The notes under the pieces: model-generated
Told to the model about the DNA's origin: nothing
Databases searched by the model: none
What the model saw: the letters and a program-made list of their open reading frames with translations, nothing else
Assembly (NCBI RefSeq): GCF_006385875.1
Contig: NZ_VFSU01000034.1
Location: forward strand, 1 to 64,000
Direction: 5' to 3'
Origin: Sandaracinobacter neustonicus
GTDB lineage: Bacteria; Pseudomonadota; Alphaproteobacteria; Sphingomonadales; Sphingomonadaceae
DNA length: 64,000 nt
In this document: positions 8,070 through 15,133 of the stretch, in pieces
Position numbering within the stretch: position 1 is the stretch's first letter
Layout of the letters: each line of letters starts with the position of its first letter
Program-made: the position numbers and the translations under genes

Positions 8070-8711
8070 ATGGCCAAGGATAGCGACACACTGATTGCAG
8101 CGCTGGCGGCAGAACTGACCCCGGTGCGCCCGATGCGCCGCCGAACCGGGCTGGGCTGGCTTGCGGCCGCCGTGCTGGCAACGCTGGCGGTGACGGCCCT
8201 CTGGTTCGGCATCCGCGCCGACCTGATGGCGGGCGCCGCGCCGCCGCTGGTTCCGCTGGCAAGCGGGCTGTGGCTGCTGCTGGGGCTGGCGACGGCCTCC
8301 AGCGCCATTGCGCTGGGCACCCCCGAAGTCGGGCGGCGGTCCTCCGGCTGGCGGTGGACGCTGGCGATGGCGGCGCTGCTGCCGGCCGGCGCGCTTTTGA
8401 CGATCCTGCTCAATGCCCCCGATGGCCGGATTCCATCGGGAACGGTGGAGTGGGCTTGCGTCGGCGATGCGCTCGCCCTCAGCCTGGTGACGGCCGTCCC
8501 GCTGATCCTCTGGCTGAGGCGGGCGGCACCCGTCTCGCCCGAGAGGGCGGGGGCGCTGGTGGGTATCGCATCGGGCAGCATCGGCATCTTCGCCTTTTCG
8601 CTGCATTGCCCGATCGACGGGTTCGCACATCTTGGGCTGGGTCACTCAGTGCCCGTAGTGATCGCCGCCTTGGTCGGCCGGCTGCTGCTGCCACGCTTCT
8701 TGCGCTGGTAG
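8070..8711 (+). CDS. nrsF: NrsF-type DUF1109 membrane anti-sigma factor
   Basis: A 213-residue protein with six hydrophobic segments, a short cytoplasmic N-terminus (MAKDSDTLIAALAAELTPV) and the family N-terminal pattern. It has exactly two cysteines, Cys130 (VEWAC) and Cys180 (SLHCPIDGFAH). In Caulobacter NrsF, two conserved cysteines are needed for metal-triggered release of SigF, so their retention fits a metal-sensing anti-sigma factor. The gene starts 2 bases after sigF, as expected for a coupled sigma/anti-sigma pair. Confidence 0.9.
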   Translation: MAKDSDTLIAALAAELTPVRPMRRRTGLGWLAAAVLATLAVTALWFGIRADLMAGAAPPLVPLASGLWLLLGLATASSAIALGTPEVGRRSSGWRWTLAMAALLPAGALLTILLNAPDGRIPSGTVEWACVGDALALSLVTAVPLILWLRRAAPVSPERAGALVGIASGSIGIFAFSLHCPIDGFAHLGLGHSVPVVIAALVGRLLLPRFLRW

Positions 8712-9043
8712 CTGTCAGCGGCTGATGCGCTTGCAAACTTTGCTGAATGCCCGTTAGTCTAGCGGCTGCTTTCGTGCCTTGAATCGCGATCACGCAATGT
8801 CCGGAAAGTCGGCGGATCATGCCAGGCGCACGCGCAAGCGCGAATGGCTGCTTTTGCGACGAATTCAGTCGTTCAAACGGGTCGCGCAGCTTCCGGAATG
8901 CAGCCCGCTACTCACTCTGGCGTCCGGTTTCTGCTTGTGTCACCACTGCAATCGGGGGTGCATATGAGCCACATCTTCATTTCCTGTTCCATCAGGACCC
9001 GGCGGTCGCCTGTCGGCCGATTGATACGGTGGAGGGTGCCGGC
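8712..9043. other. Intergenic region between nrsF and the secreted hydrolase, no gene seen
   Basis: These 332 bases hold no supportable gene. A frame running into the hydrolase is open from 8819, but it has no Shine-Dalgarno support and would bury the signal peptide. The only distinct element is the 16-base word at 8808-8823, repeated exactly at 10257-10272 on the far side of the hydrolase gene. Confidence 0.4.
8808..8823 (+). repeat. 16-bp direct repeat, left copy
   Basis: GTCGGCGGATCATGCC occurs here and, base for base, at 10257-10272. The two copies bracket the secreted hydrolase gene and about 1.4 kb of DNA. Loose similarity (ATGTC a few bases upstream) extends outside the word. The pair could be a recombination footprint or part of a degenerate dispersed repeat. 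Confidence 0.5.
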
Positions 9044-10129
9044 ATGAGCCGAAACCTGCTTCTGCTTTTCAGCCTGCTTTGCCTCACCGCGGGTCCCGCA
9101 CTGGCGCATACTGATGCCCCGGATGGCACGCTGTTGTCGTCCAAACCCTGTCCGCCCAATCCGAACCGCTCCTACGAGGACGTCGTCCGAATGATGCGCA
9201 CGAACCTCGACAGCGAGGTGGAGGCGGCGCGTGCGGAAAACCTGGTCATGCCGCCGATCAGCGACGCACAGTTGACGGCGGCGCTCTCGGATCGGGCGCG
9301 GGTCGAGGAGGGGCTAGCCTATCGGGGCTTCGAATGCCGGGTCATCAGCTACGCAAGTGGCGGCTTGCGGATCGCCGGCCTCTTGTGGAAGCCTATCGAG
9401 ACCGAAGGCAAGCGCCTGCCGCTGCTGATTGCGCTGCGCGGCGGCAACAACAAGTTCGGCCCGATGCAGCCATGGATGTACCAGGGCTGGTACGCCATTC
9501 TGAAGGCCGGCTATGTGGTGCTTGCCACGCAGTATCGCGGCGGGCCGGGCAGCGACGGCGCTGATGGCTTTGGCAGCCGGGGCGACCTTGACGATGTCCG
9601 GAACCTTGTGCCGCTGGCGCAAGCGCTAGGCTATGTCGATACGTCGCAGACCTTCGTGTTCGGCGGCTCCCGCGGAGGGATGCAGGCCTATATGCTGGCG
9701 CGGGAGGGGTTTCCGATGCGCGCCATGGCCATCCGCGCCGGCGCCGGCAGTGTTCGCGACGCGAACCGGCCGAAGTTGATGCCGATGCAGGCCCGCATGA
9801 TGACGGACTATGCCGCAGACCCGGAGGCCGCGCTCGACCGCCGCTCTGCCATCTTGTGGGCGGATGAGATCAAGGTGCCCACTATCCTGTTTCATGGCAC
9901 TGCCGACTGGCGCGTGCCGGTCAAGGACGCGCTCGACGTGGCGCGGGGGCTGAACAAGGCCGGCACGCCATTTGCGCTCCACATCTACGAGGGCGACACC
10001 CACTCGATGACGCTGAACGCCCCGGACATGATCGTGCGCACGCTCGCCTTCTTCGAACAGTATCGCACCGCAGACGGCGACGGCGCCAAATCGCCCCAAG
10101 CTGAAGCAGCGGACGCTGATCCACGCTGA
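9044..10129 (+). CDS. Secreted alpha/beta hydrolase, prolyl-oligopeptidase-like
   Basis: A 361-residue protein with a signal peptide (LLLLFSLLCLTAGPALA) and one alpha/beta-hydrolase domain from about residue 100. The probable triad is Ser209 in GGSRGGM, Asp288 in HGTADWRVP and His320 in EGDTHSM, the arrangement of S9-like peptidases and dienelactone-type hydrolases. It lacks the N-terminal propeller of full S9 peptidases. The substrate cannot be told from the sequence. The gene is flanked by two copies of a 16-bp repeat and stands apart from its neighbours. Confidence 0.85.
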   Translation: MSRNLLLLFSLLCLTAGPALAHTDAPDGTLLSSKPCPPNPNRSYEDVVRMMRTNLDSEVEAARAENLVMPPISDAQLTAALSDRARVEEGLAYRGFECRVISYASGGLRIAGLLWKPIETEGKRLPLLIALRGGNNKFGPMQPWMYQGWYAILKAGYVVLATQYRGGPGSDGADGFGSRGDLDDVRNLVPLAQALGYVDTSQTFVFGGSRGGMQAYMLAREGFPMRAMAIRAGAGSVRDANRPKLMPMQARMMTDYAADPEAALDRRSAILWADEIKVPTILFHGTADWRVPVKDALDVARGLNKAGTPFALHIYEGDTHSMTLNAPDMIVRTLAFFEQYRTADGDGAKSPQAEAADADPR

Positions 10130-10256
10130 CAGCGAATTCGACAGGTAAGCCAACCACAACCTGCCATTCCGCTTTGGAATCTTTTCCCGCCACGCCAGCA
10201 TGCCTGAACCGCCTTCGGTTATCGGGCACTCGGTCTAGGCCGGGGATGTCGGCTTC

Positions 10257-10272
10257 GTCGGCGGATCATGCC
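10257..10272 (+). repeat. 16-bp direct repeat, right copy
   Basis: This is an exact copy of GTCGGCGGATCATGCC at 8808-8823. It includes the stop codon of the convergent doc gene (10266-10268), so the end of doc lies inside the repeat. Confidence 0.5.
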
Positions 10273-10655
10273 CGTCTTGCGGCGAACCAGGCCGCAACCT
10301 CGTCTTCGGTCAATTCTCCGGCCGCCAGTCGCAGGGCCATTTCGATGGCGTCTTCGGGCCGGAAGGCTAAAGGGACATCATTCAGCGCCAGAAAAAGGCG
10401 AGCCAGCACCCATGCCGTCCGCTTGTTGCCGTCCGTAAACGGATGGTTGCGCGCGATGCCGAAAGCATAGGCGGCCGCAAGCGCACACAGATCGGTCTCT
10501 CCGTAAGCCCATTGGTTGCGCGGGCGGGCGAGCGCCGATTCCAGGGCCGAAGGATCGCGCACACCAACTGGTCCACCGTGCTCAGCCAATTGTCGGTCGT
10601 GAACGGCAAGGGCAAGCTCAAGCTCGAGCCACACCGGCTCGACAGACGCTGTCAT
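10266..10655 (-). CDS. doc: Doc-type toxin of the Fic fold
   Basis: A 129-residue death-on-curing protein. The Fic-family motif HPFTDGNKRTAW begins at His71 and includes the phosphate-binding NKR; the N-terminus has the Doc-typical HGGPVGVRDPSALESALARP. Phage P1 Doc inactivates elongation factor Tu by phosphorylation, and the same activity is likely here but unproven. The start lies 2 bases after the antitoxin stop, the usual antitoxin-first order. The partner is AbrB-like rather than the Phd family paired with P1 Doc. Confidence 0.9.
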   Translation of the reverse strand: MTASVEPVWLELELALAVHDRQLAEHGGPVGVRDPSALESALARPRNQWAYGETDLCALAAAYAFGIARNHPFTDGNKRTAWVLARLFLALNDVPLAFRPEDAIEMALRLAAGELTEDEVAAWFAARRA

Positions 10656-10657
10656 GG

Positions 10658-10885
10658 CTATTTCGCCAGAACGCGCAGGATGTCCCGATCTTCGCGCATG
10701 ATCCGCTCGGCCACAGCCATCTTCTCCGCAAAATCCGGATTGGCGGCAGTGATCCGAATGCCCTCAGGCGTTTCGGACACGTACAGCGTATCGCCGACAC
10801 CTGCGCGCAGCTTTGCCAGCAGCTCCTTTGGCAGAACAACGCCGGCGGAATTGCCAATCTTGGTGATCTTCAGGCTTGCGTTCAT
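10658..10885 (-). CDS. AbrB/MazE-type antitoxin
   Basis: A 75-residue SpoVT/AbrB-fold protein. The swapped-hairpin DNA-binding domain fills the first 50 residues (LKITKIGNSAGVVLPKELL), followed by a short helical tail (FAEKMAVAERIMREDRDILRVL) that probably wraps the Doc toxin. Such antitoxins neutralise the toxin and repress their own promoter, which must lie in the 80 bases between this gene and the divergent recombinase. Confidence 0.9.
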   Translation of the reverse strand: MNASLKITKIGNSAGVVLPKELLAKLRAGVGDTLYVSETPEGIRITAANPDFAEKMAVAERIMREDRDILRVLAK

Positions 10886-10965
10886 ACTGCGGTTCTAACA
10901 CTTCACGCCTGCCATTCAAAGAGCGGTATTTTGCCATTGGCCATTCCGGCCATTGGAGAAGTGTC

Positions 10966-11598
10966 ATGGGACATTCTGATCTGGATCCCGCTGTGCGAGA
11001 GCGTCGTCCGTGGAACGCGGGAACGATTGTCGGCGCGAAACGACCACTGAAGCCCAGAGACGTCTGGGCGATCCGCTTCTACTTGGACGAGCATCGACGA
11101 CTACGGGACAAGGCGATGTTCGACCTCGCGATCGACAGCAAGCTGCGTGGTTGCGACATAGTCAAAATGAAGATCGGTGACATTGCCGTCGGAGGATCCA
11201 TCCGCAACCGCGCCACCATCGTCCAGCAAAAGACTGGCAAGCCAGTGCAGTTCGAACTGATGGCCGATGCACGCAAGAGCCTGCTGGCCTGGCTGGAGCG
11301 TCGAGGCGGTTACACCGACGACTTCGTGTTTCCGAGCCGTGTGGATTATCTCGGGCATCTGAGCACAAGACAGTATGCTCGTCTCGTTGACGAGTGGGTG
11401 ACGGCCGTTGGCCTTGATGTTCGACAGTACGGCACGCATTCGTTGCGGAGAACCAAGGCCTCGATGATCTACAAGGCGACCGGCAACCTGCGAGCTGTGC
11501 AAATCCTTTTGGGCCACAGCAGGATCGAGAACACCGTTCGCTATCTGGGTGTCGATGTCGACGACGCCCTTACGCTCTCCGAGCGAACTGAGATTTAA
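10966..11598 (+). CDS. Small tyrosine recombinase (phage integrase family)
   Basis: A 210-residue protein consisting almost entirely of the catalytic domain. The full active-site set is present: Arg61 (SKLRGCD), Lys89 (QQKTGKP), His158 and Arg161 (THSLRR), His184 (LGHS) and Tyr193 (NTVRYLG). The usual N-terminal core-binding SAM-like domain is reduced to about 45 residues, so it is much shorter than XerC/D or phage integrases (about 300 residues). Start ATG 10966 is used. It may act on local repeats or be an orphan from an integrated element; it supports the view that 1-15 kb is mobile. Confidence 0.88.
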   Translation: MGHSDLDPAVRERRPWNAGTIVGAKRPLKPRDVWAIRFYLDEHRRLRDKAMFDLAIDSKLRGCDIVKMKIGDIAVGGSIRNRATIVQQKTGKPVQFELMADARKSLLAWLERRGGYTDDFVFPSRVDYLGHLSTRQYARLVDEWVTAVGLDVRQYGTHSLRRTKASMIYKATGNLRAVQILLGHSRIENTVRYLGVDVDDALTLSERTEI

Positions 11599-11644
11599 CT
11601 ATCATGGCTCTCCGCTCCGGCGGGGAGCCCCTTTACTCCCGGCA

Positions 11645-11702
11645 AACGAACGGCAGGTTTCAGGATCTTCGTTACGGAAGTCCAACGTCTGGAATGTCGG
11701 CG
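11645..11702 (+). repeat. Degenerate intergenic repeat resembling 2395-2460
   Basis: This spacer contains GAACGGCAG-then-TTTC near its start and AATGTCGGCG near its end, in the same order and rough spacing as the spacer at 2395-2460. The similarity is patchy, so this may be a decayed copy of a dispersed element rather than a functional site. Confidence 0.3.
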
Positions 11703-12338
11703 TTACCGGTCTACCGCGCCCAACACGCTGTCAGCCAAAGGCCGTTGCATCGCCCTGGCATCCGCCCAAGGGGCGGCCATCCAGATGTCCCATTCCATCG
11801 GTTCGGTCAGGATCACCGGCATGGCCTTGGGGTGGACCTGCCGGACAAGATCGTTCGGCTCGGTCGTCAAAAACCCATAGAGATCCACCGTTATTTCGCC
11901 CTCCGCCAGCTTCCGCACTGACGTCCACCTCGTCCATAACCCGGCGAAGAACATGGGCTGATCGGAATCCACTGCCGCAAACCACTGGTTGCGGCTCTTG
12001 CCGTCTGCGGCACGGGCCGGTTCGGTAAAGGCGGTGACGGGAACGAGGCAGCGGTTCTCCACACCCAGCCAGCGCCGCCAGTGCGGGGATGCGGTGTTGC
12101 GGATGTTGGTGACGCCGCGATCGGTCTTCTTGCCCTCCAGCGCGAATGCCGGTGACGGCATACCCCAGCGTGCCATCACCAGTTCCAGATCACCCGCCGA
12201 TCCATTGCGGACGATCGGCGCCTCCTGGTCCGGATAAATTGTCGCCAGGGCAGGCAGGTTGCCGACGCGATCCGCAATCTTCGGAAACAGGCGACGGACA
12301 GCCTCCTGATTGGTGGTGGCGCTATACAAATTGCACAT
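11703..12338 (-). CDS. yedK: SRAP/YedK-HMCES family abasic-site protein
   Basis: A 211-residue SOS response-associated peptidase-fold protein. It starts Met-Cys (MCNLYS), and Cys2 is the residue that forms a thiazolidine link to abasic sites in single-stranded DNA once the methionine is removed. Other family positions are visible: NIRNTAS in place of the usual NARAET, RCLVPVTAFTEP with the glutamate, and VHPKAMPVIL with the histidine. It shields abasic sites at stalled forks. It diverges from the Y-family polymerase across a LexA box, so both are probably DNA-damage induced. Confidence 0.9.
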   Translation of the reverse strand: MCNLYSATTNQEAVRRLFPKIADRVGNLPALATIYPDQEAPIVRNGSAGDLELVMARWGMPSPAFALEGKKTDRGVTNIRNTASPHWRRWLGVENRCLVPVTAFTEPARAADGKSRNQWFAAVDSDQPMFFAGLWTRWTSVRKLAEGEITVDLYGFLTTEPNDLVRQVHPKAMPVILTEPMEWDIWMAAPWADARAMQRPLADSVLGAVDR

Positions 12339-12383
12339 GGCCGCACCCTGCCATCACCAATCTGCGCTGTCATCCAGACTCAT

Positions 12384-12398
12384 GTTCTTTATTTGTTC
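12384..12398. promoter_or_regulatory. LexA (SOS) box, alphaproteobacterial type
   Basis: GTTC-TTTATTT-GTTC is an exact match to the alphaproteobacterial LexA operator GTTC-N7-GTTC. It lies 24 bases upstream of the polymerase ATG (12423) and 45 bases from the divergent SRAP start (12338), so one LexA dimer could control both genes. It also overlaps the TTG at 12393 that would otherwise extend the polymerase frame, arguing against that start. Confidence 0.85.
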
Positions 12399-12422
12399 CG
12401 TTTCGTCCAATATGCTTCGCGC

Positions 12423-13670
12423 ATGCGACGCCCCGACACCATCGAACATATGTATCTGGATTTTGACGGCTTTTTTGCGTCCGTCGAACAGCAGATCGAT
12501 TCGCGGCTGCGTGGGCGGCCGGTGGGGGTCATCCCCTATGTCGGCGGGACGCGCGCGATCCTGATTGCCTGCTCGCGCGAGGCAAAGGCGCGTGGCGTCA
12601 AGAACATCATGCCCGTGGATGAAGCAAAGTCGATCTGCCCCGACCTCATCCTGGTACCGCAGAAGCCGGAGATGTACCGCCGCGCACACAATGCGCTGGT
12701 GGCGGAGATCCACGCCGTAATTCCCATCGATACCGTGAAATCCATCGACGAACTGGCCTGCCGCCTTGGCGCCGACGACATCGCCGACCCCTATACGCTG
12801 GCCCAGCGGATCAAGCGCGCAATCCGCTATGGCATCGGCGCCAGTATCACCTGCTCCATGGGGTTCGCCGCCAATCGGCATCTGGCCAAGATCGCATGCG
12901 CCGTCGGCAAGCCGGACGGCTGCACCGTGTGGCGCCCGCAGGACATGCCCGGGCCGTTGATACGCATCCCGCTGGAGGATGTGCCAGGCGTTGGCCGCCG
13001 CATGGCCCAGCGGCTGGCCATTGCCGGCGTCGAGACAACCGAAGGCCTGTTACGCCTTGCCCCGAAAGAGGCGCGTGCGCTTTGGCGCAATGTGTCGGGC
13101 GAACGGCTTTGGTACGCGCTCCACGGCTATGCCATAGAGGCACCGCCCAGCCAGCGCGGCATGTTCGGCCATATGCGCGTGCTACCACCCGAAGGCCGTA
13201 CCTTGCCAGCCGCGCGGGACATCGCGCGCCTACTGGCCGTGAAGGCAGCCAGACGCATGCGGCGGGAAGGCTACACCAGCAGCCTGCTGATGCTGCATGC
13301 CAGCCTGAAGGATGGCTGGTGGGGCCGGGAACGCGTGATGCGGCAGGTGCAGGATGATGCCGCCGTTCTGCAGTCACTCCTGCTTTTATGGTCAGAACTT
13401 CAGACCACAGCCGGCAAAAGCCGCCAGATCTTCCGCGTAGGCGTCACCCTTGGCGCACTAACCCCGGCAGGCGAGCGCCAGCTGGACCTTCTCGACGATG
13501 ACGACGATGACCGTCAGCGCTGGGAACGGCTGGGGCGTGCCATCGATGGCGCCAATGCGAAGTTTGGGCGCACGCTCGTCAGCGTCGGTCCATGGGATCC
13601 GCCCAAAGGCGGCAATGTCGGCGGAAAGATCAGCTTCACCCGCATTCCGTCTGCCGAGGACTTCGCATGA
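12423..13670 (+). CDS. Y-family DNA polymerase (DinB/UmuC-like)
   Basis: A 415-residue translesion polymerase. The catalytic aspartate block reads YLDFDGFFASVEQ near the N-terminus, and the second acidic motif is SIDELAC, where classical DinB has SIDEA/SLDEA. A helix-hairpin-helix segment (LEDVPGVGRRMAQRLAIAGV) and a little-finger domain follow, ending in an acidic LLDDDDDDRQ stretch. The N-terminus and the tail set it apart from housekeeping DinB. Its stop overlaps the next gene's start by 4 bases. Control by the LexA box upstream is strongly suggested. Confidence 0.88.
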   Translation: MRRPDTIEHMYLDFDGFFASVEQQIDSRLRGRPVGVIPYVGGTRAILIACSREAKARGVKNIMPVDEAKSICPDLILVPQKPEMYRRAHNALVAEIHAVIPIDTVKSIDELACRLGADDIADPYTLAQRIKRAIRYGIGASITCSMGFAANRHLAKIACAVGKPDGCTVWRPQDMPGPLIRIPLEDVPGVGRRMAQRLAIAGVETTEGLLRLAPKEARALWRNVSGERLWYALHGYAIEAPPSQRGMFGHMRVLPPEGRTLPAARDIARLLAVKAARRMRREGYTSSLLMLHASLKDGWWGRERVMRQVQDDAAVLQSLLLLWSELQTTAGKSRQIFRVGVTLGALTPAGERQLDLLDDDDDDRQRWERLGRAIDGANAKFGRTLVSVGPWDPPKGGNVGGKISFTRIPSAEDFA

Positions 13671-13918
13671 GCTGGGCTGACACCCTTCAGGTGCTGGACC
13701 TCGATCCGGGCGATCGGCTGGAAATGACATGCCGCCGCTGCGGTCACCTTCGCTACATCGAGGTCACCAGGCTTCAGGCGCACCCGCTGCACCGGCAGCT
13801 CTATCTCCGCGAGGTGGAAGCCCGTTCCCGCTGCCGCGCCCGGGGATGTCGCGGGCTCATGCGTATGGCCCTGCCACGGCCTCACCAGACCAGCGGATTT
13901 GTGGGAGGCTTAGCCTGA
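13667..13918 (+). CDS. Small zinc-ribbon protein coupled to the Y-family polymerase
   Basis: An 83-residue protein that I do not recognise as a named family. It has CRRCGH at residues 23-28 and SRCRARGC in the middle, a likely four-cysteine zinc ribbon, with an arginine-rich surface and a C-terminal tail. The start codon overlaps the polymerase stop (ATGA), so the two are made together and under the same SOS control. A DNA-binding accessory role to the polymerase is an inference from coupling only. Confidence 0.7.
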   Translation: MSWADTLQVLDLDPGDRLEMTCRRCGHLRYIEVTRLQAHPLHRQLYLREVEARSRCRARGCRGLMRMALPRPHQTSGFVGGLA

Positions 13919-13951
13919 ATGCGTTGCAGGATTTTCAAGGTGCGTGGTTTC

Positions 13952-14836
13952 TCATTCAACCAATTCAGGCCGCATGAGTTCGAGCAATCGGTGAAGGGCT
14001 GGATTCGTATTTCCAGATGACCAGGCCGCGCAGAAGGGCAGCGTTATGGAAGACAGCGGGACATATGCGATACCGGGAACTGAAATCGATGTCGTGGCCT
14101 CGCTCGTTAGCGTCACTCCCATTTCCAGACGCACCAACTGCAGGAGATTGTCCCGGCCCACGCTTTGCTGATGGATATCGGGGTGATGTCCAAGATCGGC
14201 GAGCTGTTGAATGAGAAAGTCATGAATTTCTTCGCCCGGCGGCGCCTCGCTCACCAGAAAGCGTTCGTGGGACAATAGGCCAAGTTCAATCTCCGCTGCC
14301 TCAGCCAGCTTATGTGCGGTGGAAAGGGCAGCGAACACGCGCTCAGTCCATAATTGCCTGCTTTCACAGTCTGCCCACCCCTTTGTGCCGGTAAGAAATG
14401 CAATGTCAGTTGTGTGCTTCCTGATCGCGGCAACGTGCTCCGCAGGGTTGCATTCAATGAAAACAAGGTCGACGCCAGCGTGCCTGGACCGGAACTCGCT
14501 GATCAGACTTGGCAGATAGCCGGAAGCCATCGATGAAAAAATTCCGATGCGTAGTTCACCTTCATTTGCGGCACTGCGTCTGCCAACCACGTTCCTTGCC
14601 AGTTCAATGTGGGATAATGCCCGCCTTGTCCGAGTAACAAAATCTCTTCCCGCAGCGTTCAGGCGAACGCCAGATGGGCTTCGGTCGAAGAGCGGCGCGC
14701 CAAGTGAAAGCTCCAGCTCACGGATTTGCCTGCTGATTGCGGATTCCTGGACACGAAGGACAGCAGCGGCCTTGCGAAAGCTGCCGTTTTCGGCGGCCGC
14801 GATGACAAACTCGATCTGACGCAATTGCATCGACAT
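13952..14836 (-). CDS. LysR-family transcriptional regulator
   Basis: A 294-residue regulator. The N-terminal winged helix reads MQLRQIEFVIAAAENGSFRKAAAVL with the recognition segment QESAISRQIRELE, and the effector-binding domain begins near residue 90 (GELRIGIFSSMASGYLPSL). ATG 14836 gives the standard LysR N-terminus; the frame stays open further upstream without support. No divergent target gene is present: the neighbour is a tRNA, so the regulon is unknown. The gene looks less GC-rich than its surroundings, hinting at recent acquisition. Confidence 0.9.
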   Translation of the reverse strand: MSMQLRQIEFVIAAAENGSFRKAAAVLRVQESAISRQIRELELSLGAPLFDRSPSGVRLNAAGRDFVTRTRRALSHIELARNVVGRRSAANEGELRIGIFSSMASGYLPSLISEFRSRHAGVDLVFIECNPAEHVAAIRKHTTDIAFLTGTKGWADCESRQLWTERVFAALSTAHKLAEAAEIELGLLSHERFLVSEAPPGEEIHDFLIQQLADLGHHPDIHQQSVGRDNLLQLVRLEMGVTLTSEATTSISVPGIAYVPLSSITLPFCAAWSSGNTNPALHRLLELMRPELVE

Positions 14837-15046
14837 TACGCAACACCTGCACCCATCGGGCCGACCCGAATTTAATCTGGAGCAGTGGGAAAAAAGCCTC
14901 AAGCAACATTCTGCACGGCCGCTGCCGAATCTGTCGCGATTAACCATCAATTTTCGATTTGGGGCTGGCTTCTGGCCTCAGAGGAGGCGCCACACCGACG
15001 AATGCACGCCGGAACAGCCGGAATTACGTCCCCGATTGCTTACATT

Positions 15047-15083
15047 ATGCTTACATTTTTCGGAAATTCCAAAATGTAAGCAT
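15047..15083. repeat. 37-bp palindrome with 13-bp perfect arms near the tRNA 3' end
   Basis: ATGCTTACATTTT (15047-15059) is repeated as its exact inverse at 15071-15083 around an 11-base spacer that is itself nearly symmetric (TCGGAAATTCC). The word GCTTACATT also occurs once more in direct orientation just upstream (15038-15046). The AT-rich site lies 51 bases from the 3' end of the tRNA. It could be a recombinase core site, an operator or a terminator; the sequence cannot decide. Confidence 0.6.
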
Positions 15084-15133
15084 GGCAAATTCGGAACCTC
15101 TAATCTCAACTCACTGATTTAACAGTGAAAAAC

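Noticed and set aside
12393-12422. Upstream TTG start for the Y-family polymerase
   Set aside because: The codon lies inside the LexA box and would place the operator in the coding region. ATG 12423 gives the normal family N-terminus.
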